The notes beneath the pieces were generated by a model that was not told the DNA's origin, made no database searches, and worked only from the letters and a program-made list of their open reading frames with translations. Below are positions 10,185 to 22,500 of a stretch of 64,000 nucleotides of DNA, in pieces. The translations under genes and the position numbers were made by a program. The DNA lies in assembly GCF_037893015.1 (NCBI RefSeq), contig NC_133662.1, positions 200,069,050 through 200,133,049 of the forward strand, in the 5' to 3' direction. Origin of the DNA: Macrotis lagotis. Taxonomy: Eukaryota; Chordata; Mammalia; Peramelemorphia; Peramelidae. The stretch's first letter is position 1. Each line of letters opens with the position of its first letter.

Positions 10185-11150
10185 TCAAAAGCATAGGTCT
10201 AATTGTGAAATTAATTGAGTCAAAGAGTAAGCACTGTTTTATATATAATTCTAAATCATTCCATTCCAGAATAGCCGTACCCATTCACAAATCCACCAAA
10301 ACTACAGCCATGTGTTTTTTTTTCCTTTGACCACTCCAATATTTATCATTTTCCCTTTTTTGTCATCTTTGCCAATCTAATGGCTAAGAGGTGAAATTTC
10401 AGAAATGCTTTAATTTACACTTCTATAATTGGTAGTAATAGGGAGGATTTTTTTTAGCTATAGATAGCTTTTACTCTTTCCCGTGAGAACTGTTTGTTTA
10501 TAGCCTTAGACCAATTATTGAGAGAATGATTTATATTCTTATAAATTTGAATAGATATTGGGAATGAGGACTTTATAATAGAAACTTGTTACAAAGATTT
10601 TTTCCAATTGTTTCCACTTTAATCTTACCTTTTTTTATTTATAAAAAAACAGGTCACATTTTCACAGAGTTTATCTTAGAATAAGGTATGAGGTATGGAT
10701 AATTTCTTTCATATGAGTATTCAATTTTCCTAGAATTTTTTTTTGTCAAATAGTGAGTTCTTATCCCAGTTTTTGGAGTATTTGTATTTACTGAATACTG
10801 GGTTAATAGATCCATTTGTTTCTATATGTTCTATAGTTAATCTTTCTTCCACTGATCAAGCATTGTTTTTAACGAGTATCAATAGGTTTTAGTATAGTTT
10901 GGGATCTGTGAAGCTAGACCCCCCTTACTGTTTTTTTCATATTTCCCTTGAGATGGTTTTACCTTTTTGCCCTTATATTAATTCCATTACTATTTTTCTA
11001 CCTCTACAAAGTAATACTTTGGTATGACACTGAATTAATATTTTTATTCATATGGTAATACCTTATTTCTTATATTGACTTGTATCCCACTAGTAAACAG
11101 TTAATATTTTTTCCACTGTTTAAATCTCTTTATTTCTATAAATAGTGACT
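10185..11150 (-). mobile_element. L1 fragment, ORF2 C-terminal region, antisense
   Basis: It can be followed block by block against the better L1 at 13.29-14.46 kb: 'agtcaaagagtaagcac' (compare 'gatcaaagggtatgcac'), 'gctttaatttacacttct', 'agtgagttcttatcccag' and 'tttagtatagtttgggatctgtgaagctag'. Riddled with stops and truncated at both ends. Confidence 0.75.
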
Positions 11151-11246
11151 TAATCAGGGTGGCCCAGAAGTCAAAGGAACTGGGTTCAGGGCACAGTCTC
11201 TCCTGCAAGTCAGGATTAAAATCCAGCTTCTGACAATTATACTTTA

Positions 11247-11488
11247 GGGGCAGCTAGATGGGGCAGTGGATAGAGCCCTGGCCTTTGAGTCATGAGGACC
11301 TGAGTTTGAATCCAGCCTCAAACACTTGACACTTACTAGCTGTGTGATCTTGGGCAAGTCACTTAAACCCAATTGCCCCACATCCGGGGCCATCTCCAGT
11401 CATCTTGATCCATATCTGGCCACTGGACTCAGATGGCTCCAGAGGAGAAAATGAGGCTGGTGACTTAGCACAGCACCCGTTAAAAAGT
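11247..11488 (+). repeat. tRNA-derived SINE with long third 3' domain
   Basis: A standard SINE head (GGGGCAGCTAGATGGGGCAG) and body is followed by an extra 3' domain, 'catccggggccatctccagtcatcttgatcc' to 'gaggctggtgacttagcacagc'. The same domain occurs at 29018-29335 and, reversed, at 38120-38405, so it is a separate family from the A-tailed and RTE-tailed SINEs. Confidence 0.85.
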
Positions 11489-11589
11489 GGGAGTAGATAG
11501 GAGCAGCATTGTATTTTAACACAGTAGACTCATATGAGGAAATCCAGGAGTCAGACAAAGGAAGCACAGTGAAAAGCTAGGCCACTTTG

Positions 11590-11960
11590 ATTTTCACTCC
11601 TTAGTATTTTTTTTTTTTACAGATTAGTTTTTTGGTATGAGGAATTAGGCTGAGGAAAAAGAAAGAAAATCATGAGATAGGAAAGAAATACATTAGAATT
11701 TTTTTAAAGTGAATGTCATGTTCATTCATATTCTATAGGGTTGTTTGTTTTAGTTTTGTATTTTTTTCTCTGGATGGGCATAGCATTGTCCATAGCCAGA
11801 CAATATAGTTATCCTGGCTCTCTGAACTGCTAAGAGGAGCTGCATCCATCAAGGTTGATCATCTCACAATGATGTTATTAATGTGTTTAATATTCTTTTG
11901 TTATTCCATCCTTACCAGGATGAACAACACCATCTTCCTTTATCAATTTATCATCATTCT
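11590..11960 (-). mobile_element. L1 3' end fragment, antisense
   Basis: The reverse complement contains a '(t)gatgatcaac' block, 'acaatgctatgcccatccagagaaa' and a T/A-rich tail. This is the same 3' end pattern seen in sense at 46.3-46.97 kb. Confidence 0.55.
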
Positions 11961-12650
11961 ATTCATTTTAAGTAATCCTACTTCTTTATTTATTTTTGTT
12001 ATATAGCTATAAAAAAAGTCAGCTCCTTTTTTTTTTATTAGCTTTCTTTATTTGCAACTTAGAACTTTTAATACTATTCTGCCAGGACAATTGCCATCCT
12101 TTGTGCATTCAGGCACCAATATCTTACATTTTAAAATTGCATGTTGATTGATGAATTCCATAAGTATCCATAGCTGTCCTCATTTCCTGCTCATCAGAAT
12201 ACTATTTTGGTCTTCAGAATGTTATTCTTTAGAGCTTCCCCATCTTTCTTAGGTTGATTTTCCCCCCTGGAATATTGATCCACAGGATCCTGCCTACATA
12301 TTCTCTAAGTTCTTTGAAATCTGCTCTCCTTCAATCTAGAATATTTTTATACAATTTTCTTCTCTGCCATCACAAACCCTAAGACAAATATGTCACTCTT
12401 ATTTCAATATTCCTATGATTTATTTTTTAAATTAATATTTTATTTTTTTCCAATTATATACAATAGTAGTTTCTACCCATCATTTTCTGTAAGGTTTTCA
12501 ATTTTACAATCTTTCTTCCACCCTCCCTTCCCTCGCCTATCCCCCCACAGAAGGCAGTCTGGTAATCTTTACATTGTTTCCATGCTATACATTGATCAAA
12601 ATTGAATGTGTTGGGAGAGAAATCATATTCTCGAGGAGAAAATAAAATCT

Positions 12651-12806
12651 TTTTTTTTTTTTTTAGCTTTTGCTAGGTAGTGGGGTTAAGTGGCTTGCCC
12701 AAGGCCACACAGCTAGGTAATTATTAAGTGCATGAGGCCAGATTTGAACTCAGGAGCTCCTGACTCCAGCGTTGGTGCTTTATCCACTGTGCCACCTAGC
12801 TGCCCT
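12651..12806 (-). mobile_element. A-tailed tRNA-derived SINE inserted in L1 3' UTR
   Basis: On the plus strand it runs from a T-run through 'gtggcttgcccaaggccac' and 'gccacctagctgccc', so it is antisense. It is bounded by the perfect direct repeat GAGAAAATAAAATCT (12636-12650 and 12807-12821). The SINE is complete, with A box, B box and A-tail. Confidence 0.93.
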
Positions 12807-12910
12807 GAGAAAATAAAATCTTAGAGATAGCAAAATTATATAGTACATAATACACTTTTTATTTTAAAAAATGAAGGTAATAGACTTTGGTCTTTGTTTA
12901 AACTCCACAG

Positions 12911-13147
12911 TTATTTCTCTGGGTACAGATGGCATTCTCCATCATGAGTGCTCTTAAATTGTCCTTGATTATTGCATTGGTGGATTGAGCAAAGTCCAAT
13001 AAGATTGATTGGTGTGTACAGTGTTTTTTCTGTTCTGCTCATCTCACTCATTATCAGTTCTTGCAAGTCTTTCCAGGCTTCTCTGAATTCCCAGCCCTCT
13101 GGGTTTCTAATAGGACAATAGTGTTCCATAACATACTTATACCACAA
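12911..13147 (-). pseudogene. L1 ORF2 C-terminal remnant
   Basis: A 78-codon open stretch begins MWYKYVMEHYCPIRN, matching the MWY.YTMEYY..IKN motif near the end of mammalian L1 ORF2p. It continues EFREAWKDLQELIMSEMSR, as in that family. It is the downstream end of the broken ORF2. Confidence 0.85.
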
Positions 13148-14699
13148 TTTGTTCAGCCATTTCCCAATTCATGGACATTCACTTGCTCTCCAATTATTTG
13201 CCACCACAAACAGGGCTGCTATGAATATTTTTGTACAAGTGATATTTTTACCCTTTTTCATCATCTCTTCAGGGTATAGACCCAGTAGTGGCATTGCTGG
13301 ATCAAAGGGTATGCACATTTTTTGTTGCCGTTTGGGCACAATTCCAGCTTGCTCTCCAGAAAGGTTGGATGAGTTCACAGCTTCACCAACAATGCATTAG
13401 CATCCCAGGTTTCCCACATCCCTTCCAAAATTGATCATTTTCCTTTCTGGTCATATTAGCCAGTCTGAGAGGTATGAGGTGGTACCTTAGAGATGCTTTA
13501 ATTTGCATTTCTCTAATCAGTGATGATTTAAAGCAATTTTTCATATGACTATGGATCACTTTGACTTCCTCATCTGTAAATTACCTTTGCATATCCTTTG
13601 ACCATTTGTCAATTGTGGAATGGTTTGGGTTTTTTTTTTTTGAAAATTTGACTCAGCTCTCTATACATTTTAGAAATGAGTCCTTTGTCAGAAATTCTAC
13701 TTGTAAAAATTGTTTCCCAATTTTCTTTTGATCTTGGTTACAGTGGTTTTGTTTGTGCAAACCTTTATAATTTAATGTAACCAAAATTATCTAATTTGTT
13801 TTTAATGAAGTTCTCCATCTCTTCCTTGGTCATAAACTTCTTCCCTTTCCATAGATCTTACAAGTAAACTATTCCTTGATCTCCTAATTTGCTTATAATA
13901 TTGTGTTTTATATCTAAATCCTGGACCCATTTTGATTTTATCTTGGTATAGGGTGTGAAATGTTGGTCTAATCCAAGTTTCTGCCATACTTACTTTCAAT
14001 TTTCCCAACAGTTTTTATTGAAGACTGAGTTCTTATCCCAGAAGCTGGACTCTTTGTATTTATCAAACAGCAGATTACTATAATCGTTTCCTGTTGTCTC
14101 TTTTGTACCTAATCTTTCCCACTGATCCACCACTCTATTTCTTAGCCAATAGTAGACAGTTTTGATGACTGATACTTTATAGTATAATTTTAGATCTGGT
14201 AAGGCTAAGCCACCTTCTTCTGCGCTTTTTTTTCATTAAATCCCTAGATGTTCTTGACTTTTTGTTTCTCTATATAAATTTAGTTACAATTTCTTCTAGC
14301 TTGTTAAAGTAATTTTTTTGGAGGTTTGATTGATAAGGTACTAAATAAGTGAATTTTTAAGTAGAATTGTCATTTTTATTACATTAGTTCAGCCTATCTA
14401 TGAGCAGTTAATATTTGCCCAGTTATTTAAATCTGATTTCATTTGTGTAAGAAGTATTTCCTAGTTACTTTCATAGAGTTTCTGAGTCTGTCTTGGCAGG
14501 TAGACCACCAAGTATTTTATATTGTCTGAAGTTACTTTAAATGGAATTTCTCTTTCTATCTCTTGCTTCTGTATCTTAATTAATATATAGAAATAATAAT
14601 TAATTAATAATAAATAATAAATATATAGAAATCCTGGAGATTTATGAGGGTTTTTTCATCCTGTGACTTTGCTAAAATTGCTAATTGTTTCTAATAATT

Positions 14700-15670
14700 T
14701 TTAAATTATTTTTTATGTTTCTCTAGGTATACCATCATGACATCTGCAAAGAGTGAAAGTTTTCTTTCTTCCTTCCCAATTCTAATTCCTTCTATTTATT
14801 TTTCTTCTCTTATTGCTAAAGGTAACATTTCTAATACAATATTGAATCATAGTGGTGATAATGGTCATCCTTGTTTAACCCCTGATCTTATTGGAAATGC
14901 CTCTAGCCTATCCCCATTGCATATAATACTTATTGATGGCTTCAGATAGATACTGCTAATCATCCTAAGGAAAAATTCATTTATTCCTATGCCCTCTAGT
15001 GTTTTTAGTAGGAATGGGTATCATATTTTGTCAAAGGCTTTTTCAGCATCTATTGAGATAATTATATGATTTCTGTTAGTATAATTAACTATATCAATAG
15101 CAAACCTAACAGTTTTCCTAATTTTGAACCAACCCTGTATTCCTAGGATAAATCTTGCTTGGTCATAGTGTATTATCTTAATGTTAACTTGCTGTAATCA
15201 TTTTGCTAAGATTTTATTTAAGATTTTTTTGCATCTATATTCATTAGGGAAATTGGTCAATAATTTTTCTTTCTCTGTTTTGACTCTTTCTGGTTGAGGT
15301 ATCATCATCATAATGGTGTCATAGAAGGAGCTAGACAAGAGTTCTGTCTTCATCTATTTTTCCAAAGCATTTATAGAGAATTGGAACCAATTATTCCTTA
15401 AATGCTTGATAGAATTCACTTTTGTATCCATCTGGCCCTGGAGATTTTTTCTTAGGGAGTTCAATGATAGCTTGTTGAAGTTCTTTTTCTGAGATAGGGT
15501 TATTTAGGTATTTAATCTCCTCTTCATTTAACCTGAGCAACTTATATTTTTGTAAATATTCATCCATTTCAATTAGATTATTAAATTTAGTGTCATATAG
15601 TTGGGAAAAATAATCCAAATTATTATTTAATTTCCTCCTCATTGGTGGTGAGTTCACCTTTTTCATTTAT
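14700..15670 (-). pseudogene. L1 ORF2 reverse transcriptase remnant with changed active site
   Basis: From the upstream end, the protein reads [19 protein letters not shown] and ...KKKSPGPDG (an open stretch at 15391-15666). Broken copies of the finger and palm follow: EKAFDK near 15045 and a KQG.PLSPL block near 14875 with stop codons. The catalytic FADD box reads FADV (14739-14750), losing an essential metal-binding Asp. The element could not copy itself even without the stops. Confidence 0.85.
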
Positions 15671-16218
15671 GATACAAGTAATTTGGTCTTTTTTCATTCT
15701 TTTTTTTAATCAAATTAACCAAATGTTTATCAATTTTATTTTTTTTCATAAAACCAACTTGGTTTTTATTAATTAGTTCAATAATTTTCTTGCTATCAGT
15801 TTTATTAATTTCTCTAATTTTTAGAATTTATGATTTGGTATTTAATTGGGGGTTTTAGATTTGTTCTTTTTCTAATTTTTTTTTAGTTGCATGCTTAGTT
15901 CATTGATTTCCTCTTTCTTTTTTTTATTCATGTAAGCAATTAAAGATATTATATGTCCTCTAATAACTGCCTTGGCTTGTATCCCATAAGTTTTGGTATG
16001 TTGTCTTGTTATTGTTATTGTCAAGGATGGAATCATTAATTCTCTCTTTAATTGCAGTTTGATCCACTCATTCTTTAAAATGAGGTCATTTAGTTTTTAG
16101 TTAGTTTTAGGTCTGTCTCTCCATGGCCTTTATTGTATGTGATTTTTATTGCATTATGATCTGAAAAAGAAGTATTCACTATTTCTGCCTTTCTGCTTTT
16201 GATTATAAGGTTTATGCC

Positions 16219-16892
16219 TTAGTTCAAGGTCAGTTTTTGTGGAAGTGCATTGTACTGCAGAAAAAAAAAAGTATTTTCTTTTCTATCCCCATTCAATCTT
16301 TTCCAAAGGTCTATCATGTCTAGGTTTTCTAACATTTTATTTTCCTTCTTAACTTCCTTCTTTTTTATTTTAAGGTTAGATTTATCTAAATCTGAGAGAG
16401 GGAGATTGAGATCTCCTACCAATAGAGTTTTGCTGTCTATGTCTTCCTGCAGCTCATTCAGCTTCTCCTCTAAGAATCTGGATGCTATACCGCTTGGTAC
16501 ATACATATTTAGTATTGAAATTGCTCCACTGTCTATGATCCCTTTAAAGAGGATACAGTTTCCTTCCTTATCTCTTTTAATGAAATCTATTTTAGTAGCT
16601 GCTTTGTCTGAGATAAGGATTGCTACCCCTGCTTTTTTTTTCACTCCAGTTGAAGCACAATATATTCTGCTCCAACCTTTTACCTTTACTCTATGTATCT
16701 TTCTGCTTCAAATGAGTTTCTTGTAAAAAGCATATTGTAGGATTCTGTTTTTTTAATCCAGTCTGCTATTAGCTTAAGGTTTATGGGAGAGTTCATCCAT
16801 TTCACATTAAAAGTTATATTTACTAACTCTTTATTGATGTCTATCTGTGCTGGAGCTCCCCTGTCCACTGTGCTGCTCTCTTGTCTGTTCAC
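16219..16892 (-). pseudogene. L1 ORF2 endonuclease remnant
   Basis: The N-terminal part is a 68-codon frame with NITFNVKWMNSPI and LIADWIKK. A frame change follows, and the catalytic QETHL box (16706-16723) lies in another frame. Next comes a 141-codon stretch with KKKAGVAILISDKAATK, IKRDKEGN and LVGDLNLPLSDLD, which keeps the catalytic D and N of the GDFN box. This is an APE-type nicking endonuclease used to prime retrotransposition. At least two frame breaks are present. Confidence 0.85.
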
Positions 16893-17143
16893 AAAGCCAA
16901 AGGTTCTAAGGCTGCTCTCAGGTTATTCCCAGGTCTCGCCCAACACCCACTGGCTCTCTGCTCTCTGTCCCCCCACCCATATTCCCCTGGGATAGATCTT
17001 GTTGGTAGATGTTCTCCTTTGCTCTTTCTCAATTTTGTGGATTTGAATTCTGCTAAGAGACTTGATTCATATTAATTCTGAGGGAAAGCCAGGAAACTTT
17101 AGCCCAGTGTCTGATTTCTCTCTACCATCTTGGCCAGAAGTCT

Positions 17144-17564
17144 GATTCTCACAATCTCGAAATCAGATATTATGGGTAATAATTAAATATAGAATTGAAT
17201 TCCCTCTTACTGGTTCATTAATTATAGGAAAGTTGAAATTGTCTTAAGAAATCCAATAAAAGTACATCTAAAAAAGCAAACTAAGAAAATTATTAGCTTC
17301 CACTTTCAATTATCAAAGAAAAAGTTTTATCATATATCTAGAAAAGTGAAGCTATCAACACCCAACACTACTCAATGAGTTTAGGACCTGGCTCATAGTC
17401 TTTTTCTCTCCTAAAACTACAGTCCTTTTATATTAAGAAATTTGCTCCTTCAAATAACTAACTTCCCTTTTCCTCAGTCTACTCAATTTTTTATGACTTG
17501 TGCGGCAATTGTTAGAATCAAATGAGATAGTCATATAAAAAAATTATGTAAACTTTAAAGTTAG
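17144..17564. other. Intergenic sequence, nothing recognised
   Basis: No clear repeat or gene. Confidence 0.4.
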
Positions 17565-17770
17565 CTGGAGTAGTAGCTAGAGTGCTTCATCTGAAAGCAC
17601 GAAGACCTGAATTCAAATATGACCTCAAATACTGACAAGTTATGTGACTCTGGTTAAATTACTCAACCCTGTTTGCCTTAATCCATGGAGAACAAAAAGG
17701 CAGACCAATCCACTATCATTGCCAAAAAAATTTAAGAGTTCACAAAGAATTGGACACAATTAAACAAAAT
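17565..17770 (+). repeat. SINE with RTE/BovB-like tail
   Basis: The head is diverged. 'agacctgaattcaaatatgacctcaaatac' and 'ttatgtgactctggttaaat' are followed by the tail words 'cattgccaaaaaaat' and 'gttcacaaagaattggacacaattaaac'. Confidence 0.7.
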
Positions 17771-18734
17771 CAACAAACCTTAAAACAACATGTAAATACT
17801 AGTTCTTAGGAATCTAAGTGTCTCATAGGTTGGAGTGTATACCTTGGAGTTGGATATCAACATGAGAATGTTTTAAGGATGAAATCAAATTATTCTCTTG
17901 ATTTCCAAATATCTTAAACATGTGAGGTGGTAACTTTTTCCTCTCTCAAGTTCATAATCAAAAGCAAAGCTCCCTGAAATGAGATTTTTTTATGGAAGAA
18001 AACTACTAGGAAAATAGAAATGAGCTCACTTTGGGTTGACTTTCTGAGGTTCTAGAACTATCTAAGACAACATGACTTCTGATCAATTTTGATTTGCCCA
18101 AGATCCAAATCAGGACTTGAGATAGAATTGCTATTTGTCCATAACTCTTCTTTACTATGTCAGAGATTTCTTTTTTTTTTATGTGAACACTTGAAATAAT
18201 AGTGCACTGTTTAGTACTTCAAAGACAGAAATGAATGTCATAACCAACAAAGCTTGGCAAAATTTAAAAAATCTCCCATCAATCCAGTTGTATTTCTTCT
18301 TTCAAGAAAAAGAAATGTAAGAAAGGCAGACAGTAATTTACAGAAACTCCAAACAATCTTTCCTTTTCTTGGAGTCTTTCACAGGCTTTAGAGAACAAAA
18401 CTAAATGCTCTTTGAAGATTGATTGATTTTTCCTTAAAAGAAATTCTCATTTTATAGAATCAAAACCAAATTTAAATTTTAGTATGGTTTTATAATAAAT
18501 AAATAATTGCACAAAAGTCAAAGTTTTCTTTGCTACAATCTAAACTAAATAAAAGATACCTCTCCTTAGTTCTATTTAGCTAATCCAATATATTTCATCT
18601 TGTATCACCATTGCTTCAATCTCCTCAATAAATGAGAGGCAGTGTGATGCTGATGGAAGAATATTATACACAGAGTTGGGAGAGCTAGGTTTGAATCTCA
18701 CTTAAAACAAGTATTCAATTCTTTTTCCAGAATC
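17771..18734. other. Mostly unannotated, with a weak MIR-like trace
   Basis: Only 'gagaggcagtgtgatgctgatgg...gagctaggtttgaatctcac' (about 18635-18705) looks MIR-like. The rest is AT-rich with no recognisable family. Confidence 0.35.
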
Positions 18735-18865
18735 ATTTATAAAAAACTTACTATGTACAACACCACTTTTCTCAGTACTTGGATTTCAATACTATGCATA
18801 ATAGATCCTTCTTAAAAACAAAATAGTTTCTGCCCTCAAGAAGGTTAATTTCTACTGAAGAAAAA
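18735..18865 (+). repeat. Old dispersed repeat, 'ctcaaggagcttaca' family
   Basis: 'aaaacttactatgtacaacacc' and 'gtttctgccctcaagaaggttaatttctactg' align with the better copies. Diverged. Confidence 0.45.
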
Positions 18866-19439
18866 GTGAATACGTGATATAATGTCTTGATATAAAAACA
18901 AGACAATATAGTATCCCATAGGGGAAACAGCAGACAATAAGCATACTAGGAATAATCAGGAAGGGATTGAACATTATCATCTAGGGAAAGGAGAAGGTGA
19001 TTCGTAGAGATGAAAACCAGTCTGAGAGTTGAAAGGAGATAAAGAATTTTAAGGGAAAGAATAGAAGAGAGTCAATATATGAGAGATAGATTGCCAAAAG
19101 AAAGAGGTAGAAGATAACAAATTGTCTTTGAATCATGGCTGGTAATTCAATTCAGCTGGAACACAATAGAAATGAGTGAGAATAATGAACTAGACTACAA
19201 AGCTTAGAGTCAAGTGGCAGAAATATTTAAAGTAAGACTAAGGAATTTTTATTTTATCCAAAGGATAAGAAAGGGGAATTGAATCTGTAATCCTTGGGCT
19301 ATTAAATTTGGCTTTGATTCCTGGGAAAATTCTAGAAAATATTATGATTAATGAGTAGCTAGTCTCCATTTGGTGTTAGAATAATTAGGATCAACTGGTA
19401 AAAGAAAGAAGCAAATGTCTCAGCCAAAAAAATAAAACA

Positions 19440-19620
19440 ATTCAACGGTGAAATTTGCTCTTTTGAGAAGAAATGTGTTCTCCTTCATTAGAGGGCTTGA
19501 AAAAAAAAACTGCATGACCACATATCAGATATGTTGTAAAAAAAGAAAATGTTCACAAAAAGGTTGAACTAAACAGTCTCTGAGGTTCTTCCTGAGGTTA
19601 GATTTATAATCCTATGAGCT
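19440..19620 (+). repeat. L3/CR1-type LINE 3' end
   Basis: 'cttcattagagggcttgaa', 'gcatgaccacatatcagatatgttgta', 'aggttgaactaaacagtctctgaggttcttcc' and a final 'gatttataatcctatga' follow the conserved CR1/L3 3' terminus (…ggttggactagatggcctctgagg…gattctatga). Confidence 0.7.
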
Positions 19621-19855
19621 CCCAAGAAGTTAGGAGTCATTAATCTGTAGTATATAATACTTCACAAGGTTACTGAAAGAGCTTCCATTATTTTTAAAGT
19701 ACTAAATGAATATGAGCTGTTCAGTTCAATGACTTTATCCCCACATTCTACTTTGTGGCTCAATTCAGAGAAGCATAAATTTGGAGTTGGAATGTTTATC
19801 TAACCCACCATCACTTCTCACTCACCCCTGCATCTTTAGGTGGTAAAACTAAGGG

Positions 19856-20065
19856 AGCAGCTAAATGGTGAAGAGGGTAGGATGTTGGACCTGAAGTCAT
19901 CATTGCTGCAGACATTTGCTAGGTGAGACTATGGACAAGTCACTTATCCCTATTTGTGCCAGTTTCTTCATCTGTAAAATGAACTAGAGAAGGAAATAAC
20001 AAATGACTTCATTATCTCTGCCAAGAATACCTCAAATGAGATACAATGAAACAGACAGAAATGAA
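19856..20065 (+). repeat. SINE with RTE/BovB-like tail
   Basis: 'gagcagctaaatggtgaagagggtag', 'cagtttcttcatctgtaaaatgaact', 'gagaaggaaataacaaatgact', 'gccaagaatacctcaaatgag', then a diverged tail. Confidence 0.7.
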
Positions 20066-20166
20066 AATAATTAAATAGCAAAAATTAAGTAACTTAGCCA
20101 GAATTCAAACTGAGGTTCATTAATTCTAAATCAAGCCCCCTTTGCTACTGTCCCAAAACAGAAGTG

Positions 20167-20167
<1 letters not shown>

Positions 20168-20202
<35 letters not shown>
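20168..20202. repeat. (GT)n microsatellite
   Basis: About 17 GT units without interruption. Confidence 0.95.
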
Positions 20203-20204
<2 letters not shown>

Positions 20205-22164
20205 ACATTTTCTTTGATATGCATAGGAGGAGGAATGGTTGGCATTACCAAGACAACTGGAGGTGAGACTCAAAATTCAGGAAAACTAGTAGCTTTTTAT
20301 GGTCCTTGGCAGGAAAAAAAAAAAAATATTCCCTGCTTCTACACAAACAAACCAATTAAATATTCTTTGGATCTGCTTCCAAATTTTTTTTATTAATTTT
20401 GTCTGGGTAGTTCCTGGAAGTGATATGGATCACCTATTTACTAGGTGGTTGCTGTAGGTAAATACTTTGTCTCAACTTCTCATAAGTAAAATGAGCAGGA
20501 ACTAGGGGACTTCTAAGCTCTAAATTCATGATGCTTCTGTTGTCTAGTATCCATCTCTTTGTTTCTCTTCCAGAATACAATAAACATTTTTTTTTATTTC
20601 TCATATTCATTTAAAATATTTTTCATCCACCACTGAATAAATACAATATGGTTTTGTTCCTTCCTCCACCACACTTCTGTTCCCCCTTCCCATTCCATGC
20701 TGCTTATTTCCATACTGAATTTAATCTCCCATTATCCTACATATGGGAAAGTCCTATAAGATTCTGATAATCAAATAAAAAACATCTCACAATCTAAAAT
20801 CTGCCCCCCCCCAGGTTCTCAGCAAGGCTAGGGAAAATATGAGTTAAATTTGAAGCCAAAAAACCAGTCAGATAAACAATAAAAGCAACTATTCACATTG
20901 GACCATAAAGCAGATTCTCCCTTTCACTTTTCCCGGAACACTAAAAGCTGTCCCAAGTAACCACGATCCTCACTCATCCTTATGTAATTCTTTGAATCTG
21001 GGGGAAAAAATCCAGCTAAGTCTTGTATTTCTTACACTTTTCTGCATGTGCCTAAGGATGCTTCCTCCTAGTTACAAAGTCCTAAAATCTGTTTCTCAAT
21101 AAAAAGGTTTTTTTTATTTTTCTTCTCAATTTTGAAGCAGGTTTTATAATCTAAATATAGAAAAGAAAAAGGCAATGAAGGAAAATGGAGAGAATTAGTA
21201 AGACAAAGAACAAAAGGAGGAATAGAAATAGTGGAGAGGAGAAGGAAGATAAAAAGGAAAGGAAGAAGGAAAGATTAGATTGAGGAAAGTGAGAGAAGAA
21301 AGAGGGGAAAAAGGAAGGGAGGAGAAGGGGATGAAGCAAAGGACAAGATGAAGAATAATACAATACTTTTTTTTCCACTGCATTTTGAGAAAATCCTGGA
21401 AAAGTTCCCCATTTATCCTGGGTTGACTTCTACTTACACATTAAGGCCTTTCACAGATATTTACATTGTTGTTGTGCTTTTTCTCCTAAATCTTTCATGT
21501 ACCCAATTGATTTTGACAGACCCAAACAGCTCAAGCTGACTGCTTTGCGCCCAAATCTACTTCGTTATTTCTGAATCTTCCTTGCTCTCACTCCAAGCAG
21601 AATATAGCTAGCATGCAATGTGTTCAAAGATAGAAACTACCCCCAGTTCCATCAAGTTAACAAGATTAGACTTCCAAACCAAATTCTAGGCTTTAAAAGT
21701 AGAGTTTAATGTGGCTATTCCTAATTAACAAGCACTTGATTTACTTTGAAGGTTGACTTTGCCAAGATAAATCCAGAAACACTAGGCTTTCTCACTTTTT
21801 ATATTTTGATATTTCACTTGAGCAACTTAAAAAAAGAAATCCTGTTTATTCTGAATGCTGCCATTCACAAAATGTTTATTCTCAAAGTAAAATCACCTTC
21901 TTCAGAGATGGCTCAATTCGTAAGTGAAATATAAAATATTCCAGATTTCATATATACCAAAATGTCCTGCCAGTCCAAAATTGCTTTCACAACTAATAAT
22001 TAATATTGAAACAGACAAAGAGGTTGAACAAGCCAAGGTTGGGATGATAGAGACTGACAAAACAGAGCAACTAAGGTTGGAGTAGACAGTCTAGAATAGT
22101 AATGGGAGAAAGACTGTGCAAATGATTAAAACATCAGAGGAAGATCAGAATGGCAGAATTATAA
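20203..22164. other. Unannotated intergenic sequence with a polypurine tract
   Basis: No family recognised except the purine tract listed separately. Short open stretches (21348-21539, 21746-21934) show no domains. Confidence 0.35.
21158..21352 (+). repeat. Purine-rich (GA/GAA) tract about 195 bases long
   Basis: The plus strand is almost entirely A and G ('gaggagaaggaagataaaaagg', 'ggggaaaaaggaagggagg') with a few scattered pyrimidines. It produces a low-complexity Ser/Phe/Leu open frame on the minus strand that is not a gene. Confidence 0.85.
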
Positions 22165-22305
22165 GGTCAAAGGTTTGGTTTCATGTACCAGTTCTTCCCT
22201 TAACAGAAGTCTTTGGGCAAATCACTTCACATCAATGTTTGAGTTCTCTAATATACAAAAATAATGTGTTTAAGGTTCTTTCTAGCTCTGACATTCTGGT
22301 TTCAG
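22165..22305 (+). repeat. MIR/THER-type SINE remnant
   Basis: 'cttccttaacagaagtctttgggcaaatcactt'-like segment and the terminal 'gttctttctagctctgacattctg', typical of this SINE group. Weak head. Confidence 0.4.
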
Positions 22306-22500
22306 GAAGAGCCATCAATAAGTACCAAAGGAGTATACAAAATAATCTCAGAAACAAAGGACATGGTAAAGCCTGTAGGTTGGGGTTAAGTGATTTCATC
22401 TGAAGAATACAGGAAAAGAGGAACAGAGAGCCTTACAGATCCATTAATTCTCCCTTTTCACCAAAGCATATATTCTCACTGTTAGAATCAATCCTTTGGG

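Larger units (their letters stand above)
12418..17143 (-). mobile_element. L1 retrotransposon with 5' UTR-like start and ORF2 but no ORF1
   Basis: On the minus strand it starts near 17143 with a YY1-type site (CCATCTTGG on plus, 17125-17133), has about 250 bases of leader, and then enters the ORF2 endonuclease N-terminus near 16860. Reverse transcriptase and the C-terminal region follow, and the 3' UTR ends in an A-rich tail at 12418. There is no room for ORF1 between leader and ORF2. Frameshifts and stops break ORF2 throughout. A SINE sits at 12651-12806. I found no convincing target-site duplication. Confidence 0.85.

Noticed and set aside
12390..15000. Plus-strand frames at 12390, 13061, 13149 and 14737
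   Set aside because: All are shadows of the minus-strand L1 ORF2 and 3' UTR.
16250..16726. 158-codon plus-strand frame
   Set aside because: It is the antisense shadow of the L1 endonuclease region read on the minus strand.
21151..21383. Two minus-strand Ser/Phe/Leu-rich frames
   Set aside because: They are low-complexity translations of the polypurine tract.
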